Assembly (NCBI RefSeq): GCF_900114095.1
Contig: NZ_FORV01000002.1
Span: forward strand, 620,001 to 684,000
Source of the DNA: Sphingomonas sp. NFR04
GTDB lineage: Bacteria; Pseudomonadota; Alphaproteobacteria; Sphingomonadales; Sphingomonadaceae
Reading direction: 5' to 3'
DNA: 64,000 nt
In this document: positions 44,323 through 52,459 of the stretch, in pieces
How positions within the stretch are numbered: position 1 is the stretch's first letter
Layout of the letters: each line of letters opens with the position of its first letter
Notes under the pieces: model-generated
The model's database searches: none
What the model was told of the DNA's origin: nothing
What the model saw: only the letters and a program-made list of their open reading frames with translations
Program-made: the position numbers and the translations under genes

Positions 44323-45183
44323 TCAGTGGATTTGCCCAGCCTTCATGGCCGACTCGAATGCCTTTTGCGCCGCATCCACCCGGCGTGCGAGTTCACCCGG
44401 ATCGACAAACGCCTCGGCATCGCCGGCGAGTTGCTTGGCGCGCTTGGCGGCCAGGTCGAACTGCCCGGCGTGGAAGCTGAGGAAGACATCCGCCTGCGTC
44501 GCGCGCAGCTTGGCGAAAGTGGCGCGGAAGTCGGCGGGTGCGGCGTCATAGCCATGGCCCGGCGCCAGCGGCTGGTCGGCGACGCTGAGGCTGCAGGCGA
44601 ACAGCACGGTCAGGCTGTCCCCACCCGAGGGCACCTGCATGGTGAAGCTGGTGCAGCCCTTGGTGTGCCCCGGCGTCAGGTGTGCGACCAGCGTGTTGGT
44701 GCCCAGCCGGATCTCCTCGCCATCCTTCAGCTGCCCGTCCACCTTCACCGGCGGCGCCGCGATGCGGATGTCCGGGCGATAGTCGGACTTGCCTGCCTCC
44801 AGCGCCGGCGTGTCGGCCGCGCTCGCCAGCAGCCGGGCGCCGGTGCGGCGCTTGAGCTCGGCGAGGCCGCCCTCGTGATCCCAATGCGCGTGGTTCACCA
44901 GCAGGATCTTCACGTCGCTGAGCTTGAAGCCCAGCTTCTCGATATTGGCGGCGATCAGCGGCGCGCTTTCCGGCATGCCGCCGTCGATCAGGATGTGCCC
45001 CTGCGGGCTGGTGATCAGATAGGCCGAGATGCCCGCGGTGCCGACATAGTGGACGTTGCCGAGGATCCGGAACGGCGCCATGGGCTGGTTCCACTCGGCG
45101 CGGACCTTGGTCCAGTCGGTGCTCTGCGCCAGCGCCGGGGACGCGAGGCCAAGTGCCGAGGCCGCAAGCAAAATCCGGATCAT
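44323..45183 (-). CDS. subclass B3 metallo-beta-lactamase
   Basis: A 286-residue exported enzyme (signal peptide ending SPALAQ). All B3-type zinc ligands are visible: HAHWDH (98-103) for His98, His100, Asp102 and His103, His173 in TPGHTKGC, and His238 in LSFHAGQF. The segments GTAGISAYLITSPQGHILIDGG and HAHWDHEGG fit the B3 subclass (relatives include environmental enzymes of sphingomonads), and there is no subclass B1/B2 Cys ligand. It should hydrolyse beta-lactams, including carbapenems, in the periplasm; spectrum cannot be told from sequence. Its start overlaps the comEC stop (ATGA), so the two are translationally coupled. Confidence 0.92.
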   Translation of the reverse strand: MIRILLAASALGLASPALAQSTDWTKVRAEWNQPMAPFRILGNVHYVGTAGISAYLITSPQGHILIDGGMPESAPLIAANIEKLGFKLSDVKILLVNHAHWDHEGGLAELKRRTGARLLASAADTPALEAGKSDYRPDIRIAAPPVKVDGQLKDGEEIRLGTNTLVAHLTPGHTKGCTSFTMQVPSGGDSLTVLFACSLSVADQPLAPGHGYDAAPADFRATFAKLRATQADVFLSFHAGQFDLAAKRAKQLAGDAEAFVDPGELARRVDAAQKAFESAMKAGQIH

Positions 45184-47267
45184 CGTCGATCTCCCTTCGC
45201 GGCGCTGAATGGAGGCTGGACGGTGGGCGGGTCAAGCCATGGCTGGTGCGCTGCCGTGTGCACGGTGCGGACCGTCCCGCCCGCAAACTCCACCGCGATC
45301 CCGCCGGTGGCATCGAGCACACGCCGATCGAGCCGCAGCCAGCGCGGCTTGCAGGCGCGCGGCAGCCGCCGCTCGCTCACCACGATGTCGCTCGACGCGC
45401 AGACCGCGACGAGTTCCCGCCACGCCACCGGATAGGCGCTGCGGGTGGCGGCCACCCGCCAGCGCCGGCCGCCCTGCATGACCTCCGCAACGCAGAGATC
45501 GGGGCTGCACCGCGCATCCGGACGGTCGGCGAGCGCCGCCAGCGCATCGGCCTCCACCCCGCCATTCTCGCCGAGCACCTGGCGGGTGAAGTCGCCGGCG
45601 CGGTCGCGGAGCAGCGCGAGGCTGCCATCGGCCATCCGCAGCGCGACGTGTCGCCCGTCCCCGGTGACCAGCAGGTCCGGTCCCGGCGTCGCCAGCGCCC
45701 AGAGCGCCCCGCCGAGCAGCGGCACGAGGCCGGCGATCCGCACGCGCGTACGCCACAGGCCGATCCACAGCCCGCCGAACACCATCAACGCGAAGGCGGC
45801 CGCCGGCATCACCGGCAGTGCCGCGACCGATCCCGGCGCGCTCGCCACGCTGTGCGCGATCCACAGCAGCACCGCCATTGCCTTGCCGGTCAGCCACCAG
45901 AAGGGGCCTCCTATCCCGATCAGGTCGCCCAGCAACGCCAGCGCCTCGAGCGGCATCACCACGAAGGTGGTGAGCGGGATCGCGGCGATATTGGCGACCG
46001 CGCCGTAGATGCCGCCCTTGTGGAAATGGAACAGCCCGATCGGCATCAGCGCCAGCTCGACCAGGATGCCGGTGAGCAGCAGCGATCCCGCCTCGCGCGC
46101 GATCCGCGGCGCCAGCCGCTCCTCGCGCGCCTCGAACCAGCGGCGCATGTGCGGGCTCTCATGCAGCGCGACGATCGCAGCGACCGCGGTGAAGCTCAGC
46201 TGGAAGCTGGGACCCGCGAGCGACTCCGGCCAGAGCAGGAGCACCACCAACGCCCCCGCGGCGACCAGCCGCAGCGTCAGCGCCTCGCGCCCCAGGCTCA
46301 GCGCGACCAGCACGAGCAGCGCGGCGACGCAGGAGCGGATCGTCGGTACCTGCCCGCCGGTCAGCCAAGTATAGCCGATCGCCGCCAGTGCCCCCGCCCC
46401 CGCCGCGACCAGCGGGAGCCGCACGCGCAGCGCCAGCCACGGGCTCAGCGCCAGCAGCCGCAGCACCACCAGCATCGCCGCGCCGGTCACGGCAGTGACG
46501 TGGAGGCCGCTGACCGACAGCAGGTGCGCGAGGCCGGCGCGCCGCATCGCCTCGCTGTCGTCCTCGGAAATCGCGCCCTCGTCGCCGGTGGCGAGCGCGC
46601 TGGCGATGCCGCCAGCACTGCCCGGTAGCCGCGACTCGATATGGGCGGAGAGCGCCGTGCGCAGGTCCTCCCCGGCCTTGGGCGGCGCCTGGAGCAGCTT
46701 CACCGGGTCGAGCGCCTTGCCGGTGGCGCCGATCCCGTCGAACCAGGCGACCCGCCGGAAATCATAGGCGCCGGGTACCGACGGCCCAGGCGGCGGCACC
46801 AGCCGCGCCCGCAGTGCCACCAGCGCGCCCGGCGCAAGACCGGGAGGCGCGCTCGCCACATCGACATTCACCCGCAGCTGCGGCGGCAGATCGGCGCGCC
46901 GCACAGGCGCGAGGACCAGCCGCACCAGGCCGCGCGCCGGGCGCGACTCGATCCGCAGCACGGCGGCGTCGAACTGCGCCACCTGCGGCCGTGCCAGTAC
47001 CGGCGCGGCGCTATGCTCGGCTCGCCACCAGATCGCACCGCAGCCGGCGGCCACCAGCAGGCCACCCAACAGCAGTGCCCGTCCGCTCCGGCCGGGAAGC
47101 ACGACACCGACGCCGGCCGCACCCAGGGCCGCGACGACGAGCCCAATCCATTGCTGCGGGCCGGCAAGCAGGAACCAGCCGGTGATTCCGGCACCAAAGG
47201 CGATCGGCAACCAGAGCGGCAACTGCGCGCGCTCGGCCACCAACCAGCCTTCGACCATTCCCCCCAC
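45180..47267 (-). CDS. comEC: ComEC/Rec2 DNA-uptake channel protein
   Basis: A 695-residue membrane protein. The N-terminal part has transmembrane helices and an OB-like region (DAAVLRIESRPARGLVRLV). The competence domain follows, with SGLAHLLSVSGLHVTAVTG represented as AHLLSVSGLHVTAVTG and WLTGGQVPTIRSCVAALLV, plus many hydrophobic helices. The C-terminal region is the short beta-lactamase-like extension (LLVTGDGRHVAL, APDLCVAEV-like). It should form the inner-membrane channel for single-stranded DNA in transformation. I favour the GTG at 47267 with AAGGGA upstream; ATG 47258 or the longer ATG 47357 are alternatives, but the extra codons have poor GC3. The stop overlaps the beta-lactamase start. 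Confidence 0.9.
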   Translation of the reverse strand: MGGMVEGWLVAERAQLPLWLPIAFGAGITGWFLLAGPQQWIGLVVAALGAAGVGVVLPGRSGRALLLGGLLVAAGCGAIWWRAEHSAAPVLARPQVAQFDAAVLRIESRPARGLVRLVLAPVRRADLPPQLRVNVDVASAPPGLAPGALVALRARLVPPPGPSVPGAYDFRRVAWFDGIGATGKALDPVKLLQAPPKAGEDLRTALSAHIESRLPGSAGGIASALATGDEGAISEDDSEAMRRAGLAHLLSVSGLHVTAVTGAAMLVVLRLLALSPWLALRVRLPLVAAGAGALAAIGYTWLTGGQVPTIRSCVAALLVLVALSLGREALTLRLVAAGALVVLLLWPESLAGPSFQLSFTAVAAIVALHESPHMRRWFEAREERLAPRIAREAGSLLLTGILVELALMPIGLFHFHKGGIYGAVANIAAIPLTTFVVMPLEALALLGDLIGIGGPFWWLTGKAMAVLLWIAHSVASAPGSVAALPVMPAAAFALMVFGGLWIGLWRTRVRIAGLVPLLGGALWALATPGPDLLVTGDGRHVALRMADGSLALLRDRAGDFTRQVLGENGGVEADALAALADRPDARCSPDLCVAEVMQGGRRWRVAATRSAYPVAWRELVAVCASSDIVVSERRLPRACKPRWLRLDRRVLDATGGIAVEFAGGTVRTVHTAAHQPWLDPPTVQPPFSAAKGDRR

Positions 47268-47999
47268 GCGCGAGGGTCCCTTGGGGAATCGCCACCAGCC
47301 CCCCATGTGAAGGCCTGGAACCCCCATGCCCGGGGCTGCAGCGGCTGAACTGGCCATGGGACGAAAGACTGCGAGCAGCCGGACGCGAGCGCAACAAAGA
47401 AAGCAGCTCTCTCGAAGCTTGCACGCCAAGCGCCAATGCGGTCCTGCCGAACGGCATACCAGATGGGCACAAATACAGGAGCAGGACGTACCGCTGCGGC
47501 ATTCCTGCAATTGTGTCACCCAGCCCCGGGTCGCGTGGCGCTCCAAGGCGTGACATCTGCGCTCTCGAACGCCGAGTCGGCGTGGATGATTTGCAGCGCA
47601 GCATGGGCGCAAACGTGCTTCTCGTCGCGATTCTCTGGCGTCGCGGCAGCTCGGCAGCCCTTCTTTTTCGCATGCGCTCACTCGAAATGGACGAAGCGGC
47701 AGGCGCTCTGCTAGAGGGCGAGCCGCGCCCCCGCGCTCCTCGGTTGCACACCGCGCTTGACGGATTGGTAACGTGGGATACGGAGGCGCTCGAAGCGGCG
47801 GTACGCACCGTCGCGGACGAAGCGGGCGAGAAGCTCGGCGACATGGCGCAGCCGCTGCGTGCGGCGTTAACCGGCCGCCGAACTTCTCCGGCTATCTTCG
47901 GCGCCCAGCCGACGCCGGGAACCGAGGGGACCCCTCCCCCGCTTCGCAGATCAGATGCGTACACCCGCCTGAAAACGGGTCGAAGGAAAGGACGACAAT
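47268..47999. other. 732-bp region upstream of gltA containing a gltX remnant
   Basis: Between the divergent comEC and gltA genes lies non-housekeeping DNA of mixed composition. About 47684-47899 encodes a piece of glutamyl-tRNA synthetase (see separate entry). The rest, 47358-47683, is less biased in codon use and shows no family I recognise on either strand, and the promoter of gltA must lie in the final 100 bp. Confidence 0.5.
47684..47899 (+). pseudogene. gltX: C-terminal remnant of glutamyl-tRNA synthetase
   Basis: About 72 codons resemble the anticodon-binding C-terminus of GltX: EMDEAAGALLEGEP, then LHTALDGLVTWDTEALEAAV and the signature LGDMAQPLRAALTGRRTSPAIF, equivalent to the LG-AQPLR-ALTG-SP-IF block. 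After SPAIF the sequence departs from the family (the usual leucine- and glycine-rich tail is replaced by FGAQPTPGTEGT) and no catalytic core (HIGH, KMSKS) lies upstream, where a functional gene would need about 1.2 kb more. In sphingomonads gltX normally sits beside gltA, so this is likely a relic of that gene, functionally replaced by a copy elsewhere. Confidence 0.7.
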
Positions 48000-49283
48000 A
48001 TGAGCGATACCGCCAAACTGCAGATTGCGGGCAAAGACGTCGAATATCCCGTCCTCAAGGGCAGCACCGGCCCCGACGTCGTCGATATCCGCAAGCTCTA
48101 CGCGCAGACCGGCGCCTTCACCTACGATCCGGGTTTCACCTCGACCGCGAGCTGCGAGTCGGGCCTGACCTTCATCGATGGCGATGAGGGCGTGCTGCTC
48201 CACCGCGGCTACCCGATCGGCCAGCTGGCCGAGAATTCGAGCTTCATGGAAGTCTCGTACCTGCTGCTCAACGGCGAGCTGCCGACGCAGGACGAGCTGA
48301 CCAAGTTCGAGAGCACGATCACCCGCCACACCATGCTGCACGAGCAGCTGGCGACCTTCTATCGCGGCTTCCGTCGCGACGCGCACCCGATGGCGGTGAT
48401 GTGCGGCGTCGTCGGTGCGCTTTCGGCCTTCTACCACGACTCGACCGACATCACCGATCCGACGCAGCGCATGATCGCGTCGCACCGCCTGATCGCCAAG
48501 ATGCCGACGATCGCGGCGATGGCGTACAAGTACAGCGTCGGCCAGCCGTTCCTCTATCCGAAGAACGACCTGAGCTACACCGGCAACTTCCTGCGCATGA
48601 CCTTCGGCGTTCCGGCCGAGGAATATGAAGTGAACCCGGTGGTGGAGAAGGCGCTCGACCGCATCTTCATCCTCCACGCCGATCACGAGCAGAACGCCTC
48701 GACCTCGACCGTGCGCCTCGCCGGTTCGTCGGGCGCCAATCCGTTCGCCTGCATCGCGGCCGGCATCGCCTGCCTGTGGGGCCCGGCGCATGGCGGCGCG
48801 AACGAAGCAGCGCTCAACATGCTGCACGAGATCGGCCGTCCGGAGCGCATCCCCGAGTTCATCGCCCGCGCGAAGGACAAGAACGATCCGTTCCGCCTGA
48901 TGGGCTTCGGCCACCGCGTGTACAAGAACTACGATCCGCGCGCGACCGTGATGCAGAAGACCGTGCGCGAAGTGTTCGCGTCCCTCAACGTTTCGGACCC
49001 CGTGTTCGAAGTCGCGCTGCAGCTCGAGGAAATGGCGCTCAAGGACGATTACTTCGTCGAGAAGAAGCTGTTCCCGAACGTCGACTTCTATTCGGGCGTG
49101 ATCCTGTCGGCGATCGGCTTCCCGACGACGATGTTCACCGCGCTGTTCGCGCTGGCCCGCACCGTCGGCTGGGTGGCGCAGTGGAACGAGATGATCTCGG
49201 ATCCCGAGCAGAAGATCGGCCGCCCACGCCAGCTCTACACCGGCCCGACGCAGCGCGACTACGTGCCCGTCAGCCAGCGCTGA
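48000..49283 (+). CDS. gltA: citrate synthase (type II)
   Basis: A 427-residue citrate synthase of the long, NADH-regulated type. Catalytic residues are visible: His in [11 protein letters not shown], His in [12 protein letters not shown], Asp in [12 protein letters not shown] and the Arg in [14 protein letters not shown]. It condenses acetyl-CoA with oxaloacetate in the TCA cycle. The ATG follows GAAAGGACGACA. A terminator follows (49326-49362). The region upstream, unusually, holds a gltX relic. Confidence 0.98.
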   Translation: MSDTAKLQIAGKDVEYPVLKGSTGPDVVDIRKLYAQTGAFTYDPGFTSTASCESGLTFIDGDEGVLLHRGYPIGQLAENSSFMEVSYLLLNGELPTQDELTKFESTITRHTMLHEQLATFYRGFRRDAHPMAVMCGVVGALSAFYHDSTDITDPTQRMIASHRLIAKMPTIAAMAYKYSVGQPFLYPKNDLSYTGNFLRMTFGVPAEEYEVNPVVEKALDRIFILHADHEQNASTSTVRLAGSSGANPFACIAAGIACLWGPAHGGANEAALNMLHEIGRPERIPEFIARAKDKNDPFRLMGFGHRVYKNYDPRATVMQKTVREVFASLNVSDPVFEVALQLEEMALKDDYFVEKKLFPNVDFYSGVILSAIGFPTTMFTALFALARTVGWVAQWNEMISDPEQKIGRPRQLYTGPTQRDYVPVSQR

Positions 49284-49293
49284 GTGCAACGTC

Positions 49294-49362
49294 CGGGGGT
49301 TCGCCCCCGACCAGGCTTGAAGAAAACGGCGCCCCGCACCCGCGGCGGCGCCGTCTTTCTTT
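49294..49362 (+). terminator. double terminator after gltA
   Basis: A first hairpin has GGGGG-TTCG-CCCCC (49295-49308, extended by one C-G pair to 49294/49309). A second, ACGGCGCC (49326-49333) with GGCGCCGT (49347-49354), is followed by CTTTCTTT, a standard Rho-independent terminator. Confidence 0.85.
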
Positions 49363-49436
49363 GGCCTCGCGCTTTCCTGCGAAGGGTTTGATCTGCACCA
49401 ATTGACGGCGCGTGCGAAACATGGCTTGCCGATCCC

Positions 49437-49904
49437 ATGTCAGGGGAAATGCTGGGCGCGCTGGCGCCGTTGGTGGGCTATCATTTGCGGCGCGCTTCCA
49501 GCGCCTTCGCCGGCGATTTTGCCGCTGCGATGGAAGGCACCGGTCTGCGCCAGGTGCCGTTCGCGGTGCTGTCGATCGTCGCCGCCAATCCTGGCATCAA
49601 CCAGGGCGCGGCGGGGCGGATGCTGGGCATCAAGCGCGCCAACATGGTCGCCTTGATCAACGACCTGGTCGACAAGGGGCTGATTGATCGGTCGGTCGAT
49701 GCGAGCGATCGCCGCGCCTTCTCGCTCACGGTCACCAAGGCCGGCACCGCCGCGCTCGCGGATGCGGTGGCGCGGATCGCGGCGCACGAGGATCGGATGC
49801 TCGACGATCTGAGCACCGAGGAACGCGCGCTGCTGCTCGACCTGCTCGGCCGCATCGAGCGCCGCAGCCCCGCGACCGAGACCGACGAGAATGGCGAGCC
49901 CTGA
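49437..49904 (+). CDS. MarR-family transcriptional regulator
   Basis: A 155-residue regulator with the winged helix typical of MarR: VLSIVAANPGINQGAAGRMLGIKRANMVALIND (in two helices) and the wing DASDRRAFSLTVTKAG. The DASDRR motif is a MarR hallmark. Start at 49437 or at Met5 (49449), where AGGGGAA lies directly before. The gene is convergent with the fourth TBDR; it is 150 bp after the gltA stop and probably has its own promoter. Target and ligand are unknown. It could regulate the TBDR and ABC exporter nearby, although no operator was seen. Confidence 0.9.
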   Translation: MSGEMLGALAPLVGYHLRRASSAFAGDFAAAMEGTGLRQVPFAVLSIVAANPGINQGAAGRMLGIKRANMVALINDLVDKGLIDRSVDASDRRAFSLTVTKAGTAALADAVARIAAHEDRMLDDLSTEERALLLDLLGRIERRSPATETDENGEP

Positions 49905-49910
49905 ACGGGT

Positions 49911-49940
49911 GCAGCCGGCACGCCGAAGCGCGCCGGCTGC
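49911..49940. terminator. bidirectional hairpin between marR-like gene and TBDR
   Basis: GCAGCCGGCACGC (49911-49923) pairs with GCGCGCCGGCTGC (49928-49940) with one mismatch, around a CGAA tetraloop, between two convergent stops. It has no clear T-run. Confidence 0.5.
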
Positions 49941-49943
49941 CTC

Positions 49944-52340
49944 TCAGAAGCGACCCGAGAGCTGCAGATACCAGTTGCGCGGGCGGGCATACATGCGCTC
50001 GGCATAGCCCAGCGTCGCCAGCGAGGCGTTGCCCTGGATGAGGTAGCGCGAGTCGAGGAGATTGTTCACCCCGGCGCTCACCTCGTAGCGGTCGTTCAGC
50101 TTGAGCGTGACCGAGCCATTGCCGACAAAATAGCCGTCTTCCTCGATCAACGGGATGCTGCCGGTGATGAAGGTGATCTTGGAGGTGTAGCTGCCGTCGA
50201 CCCGCGGGGTGAGCGTCATGCCGTTGCCCAGCGCGATGTCGTAACCGAGCGCGAGATTGGCCTGGAGCGACGGGGTGAGCGGCAGGTCGTCATTGGGCGT
50301 CACCGTGGCGGTCGCGCCCGGCACGGGCGTGATGCTGCGGATCTTGTCGTCGAGCACACTGACGCCCCCGTCGATGCTGAGCCCGAAGGCGGTGCGCAGG
50401 TTCGCCTCGGCCTCGACGCCGCGGATCCGCGCCTTGCCGGCGTTGAACAGCAGCGGCACGACGCCTTGGCGGAAGATCAGCTGGATATTGTCGTAATCGG
50501 CCTGGAACGCCGCCAGGTTGAAGCGCAGCCGCCCGATATTGGTCTTGATGCCGACCTCGTAGCTGGTGACGTCCTCCTCGTCGAACGGCACTGGCACATT
50601 GCCCGCGGCCGCTGCATTGTAGCGGGTGTTGAACCCGCCTGATTTGAAGCTGCGGGCATAGGAGGCATAGGTGCTGATCGCGTTGCTCCAGCGATATTGC
50701 ACACTGGCCGACCCCGTAAGTGCCGAGAAGGACTTGGCGAAGGGCCGATGGTAGAGGAACAGCGGCCCGCCCTCGGGCACGGCCTTGGTCGGCAGCGGAT
50801 CGGGATCGGGCTGGGTCGACGGGAAGAGGTTGAACACCGTGCCGAGGAAGGTCTTGCGGTCGGTGGTGTAGCGCAGGCCGCCGGTGAGCTCGAGGCCTTC
50901 CGCCGGCTTGATGCTGACCTCGCCAAAGCCCGCCAGCGAGTCTGTCTTGAGCCGCGAGACCTGGAGATCGCGCGAGCCCGGCCCGCCGGCCAGGATTGAG
51001 CGGATCACCGGCGGTGACGGCGGATAGGCAAGGAACACGGTCGCGCGCTCGTCGGTGACTTCGTTGAAATAATAGCCGCCGAGGATGGCGCTCACCTTGC
51101 CCCAGTCGAGCTGGAGTTGGACCTCCTGGCTGAACTGGCCCGACTCCGCCCCGACATCGGTGGTGATCAGGGTCAGCGGCGTATTGTCGCCGTCGCGGAT
51201 GCCGCGCGAGCTGGTGTTGCGATAGGCCGAGATCAGCTTCACCGCCGCGACGTGCGACAGGCGGATATTGGCGGTGGCGCCGACACCCCAGACCTCCGAA
51301 TTGCTCAGCACCGGCGCGGTGCCGCCGTTGACGAACGGGCCCTTGGCCTGGAGATCGTTGGCGCAGCGCGGATCGGCGATCATCGGCACGTTGGGCGCCC
51401 CGAAGCGCGGGTCGCCAGCGGTAAGCGGCGCATAGGGAATGGTCGCCCCCGGGCACCCTGCCCCAACGCTGGCGATCGCGGCGACCGGCGCCTGCTCGTT
51501 GATCCCGGCGAAGACGAACGGCGCGCCATGCTCGTTGCGCTTCGAATAGTCGCCGCGGAGGTACAGGTCGAAATCCGACGAAGGCTGCCATTTGAGCGCG
51601 CCGTTGAACGAATAACCGTCCTCGTTGCCGAGATCGAGCCCGTCGACCGCGCGAATCACATAGCCGTCGCGCTTGCGATAGCCGCCCGAGACGCGCGCCG
51701 CGAGCGTGCTGGCCAGCGGGATGTTGAGCGCGGCAAAGCCTTCGCGCAGATTATACTCGCCCACCCGCACCCGCGCCCGGCCGCCCCAAACGCCCAGCTC
51801 GGGCTGCTTGGTGCGGACGAGGATCGCGCCGCCGATCGTGTTGCGGCCGAACAACGTGCCCTGCGGCCCGCGCAGCACCTCTACCCCGTCGATGTCGCCG
51901 AAATCGATCGCGCCGCCCACCGCGCGGCCGAGATAGACCTCGTCGAGATAGATGCCGACGCCCGGATCCACCGCCGCGGTAGGATCCACCTGGCCGACGC
52001 CGCGGATGAACACCACCGCCGACGCGCTGTTGCCCGAGAGCTGCCCGGCCGGCTTGAACTGGAGGCTGGGGGTGACGCGCTCGAGATCCTGGGTCTGCTG
52101 AATCTGCCGCGCGGCGAGCGTCTCGGCGCTGAGCGCGGTGATCGCCACCGGGGTGTCCTGCAGGCTCTCGGCGCGGCGCCGCGCGGTAACGACGATCTCC
52201 TGCGTCACCGCATCGCTGATGCTAGCCTCAGGCTGTTCGATCTGTGCCCAGGCGGTGGGCGCCCCGCCCACCCCGGCGGCGACCAATGCCGCCAAGCCGC
52301 ACGTGATGCGCACGCGGGTGCGCGTCGAAAAACCTGCCAT
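49944..52340 (-). CDS. TonB-dependent receptor (EVLRGPQGTLFGRNT type)
   Basis: A 798-residue receptor. Signal peptide (LAALVAAGVGGAPTAWAQ), EIVVTARRRAESLQDTPVAITAL box, plug with FIRGVGQVDP, GIYLDEVYLGRAVGG and VEVLRGPQGTLFGRNTIGGA, and a barrel ending NWYLQLSGRF. It is the widespread sphingomonad class with many small-molecule ligands. The ATG at 52340 follows GGGGAGAGG. Upstream, 119 bp separate it from the stop of an ABC exporter on the same strand; on the minus strand that gap holds two GTTGCA direct repeats about 16 bp apart. Import by the receptor and export by the ABC protein might concern related compounds. Confidence 0.93.
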   Translation of the reverse strand: MAGFSTRTRVRITCGLAALVAAGVGGAPTAWAQIEQPEASISDAVTQEIVVTARRRAESLQDTPVAITALSAETLAARQIQQTQDLERVTPSLQFKPAGQLSGNSASAVVFIRGVGQVDPTAAVDPGVGIYLDEVYLGRAVGGAIDFGDIDGVEVLRGPQGTLFGRNTIGGAILVRTKQPELGVWGGRARVRVGEYNLREGFAALNIPLASTLAARVSGGYRKRDGYVIRAVDGLDLGNEDGYSFNGALKWQPSSDFDLYLRGDYSKRNEHGAPFVFAGINEQAPVAAIASVGAGCPGATIPYAPLTAGDPRFGAPNVPMIADPRCANDLQAKGPFVNGGTAPVLSNSEVWGVGATANIRLSHVAAVKLISAYRNTSSRGIRDGDNTPLTLITTDVGAESGQFSQEVQLQLDWGKVSAILGGYYFNEVTDERATVFLAYPPSPPVIRSILAGGPGSRDLQVSRLKTDSLAGFGEVSIKPAEGLELTGGLRYTTDRKTFLGTVFNLFPSTQPDPDPLPTKAVPEGGPLFLYHRPFAKSFSALTGSASVQYRWSNAISTYASYARSFKSGGFNTRYNAAAAGNVPVPFDEEDVTSYEVGIKTNIGRLRFNLAAFQADYDNIQLIFRQGVVPLLFNAGKARIRGVEAEANLRTAFGLSIDGGVSVLDDKIRSITPVPGATATVTPNDDLPLTPSLQANLALGYDIALGNGMTLTPRVDGSYTSKITFITGSIPLIEEDGYFVGNGSVTLKLNDRYEVSAGVNNLLDSRYLIQGNASLATLGYAERMYARPRNWYLQLSGRF

Positions 52341-52459
52341 GCCAACCTCTCCCCTCGCTCGGGATCGTTACACGTCCCGATGCAAGGCAAAGGTCGCATG
52401 GCGAATTGTTTCAGTCAATAACAGTTATGCAACGTACCAAATTTGCAACCGCCGGGACA

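Noticed and set aside
47358..47683. Possible insertion-sequence remnant beside the gltX fragment
   Set aside because: No transposase motif or terminal inverted repeat could be made out on either strand; left as unexplained DNA.
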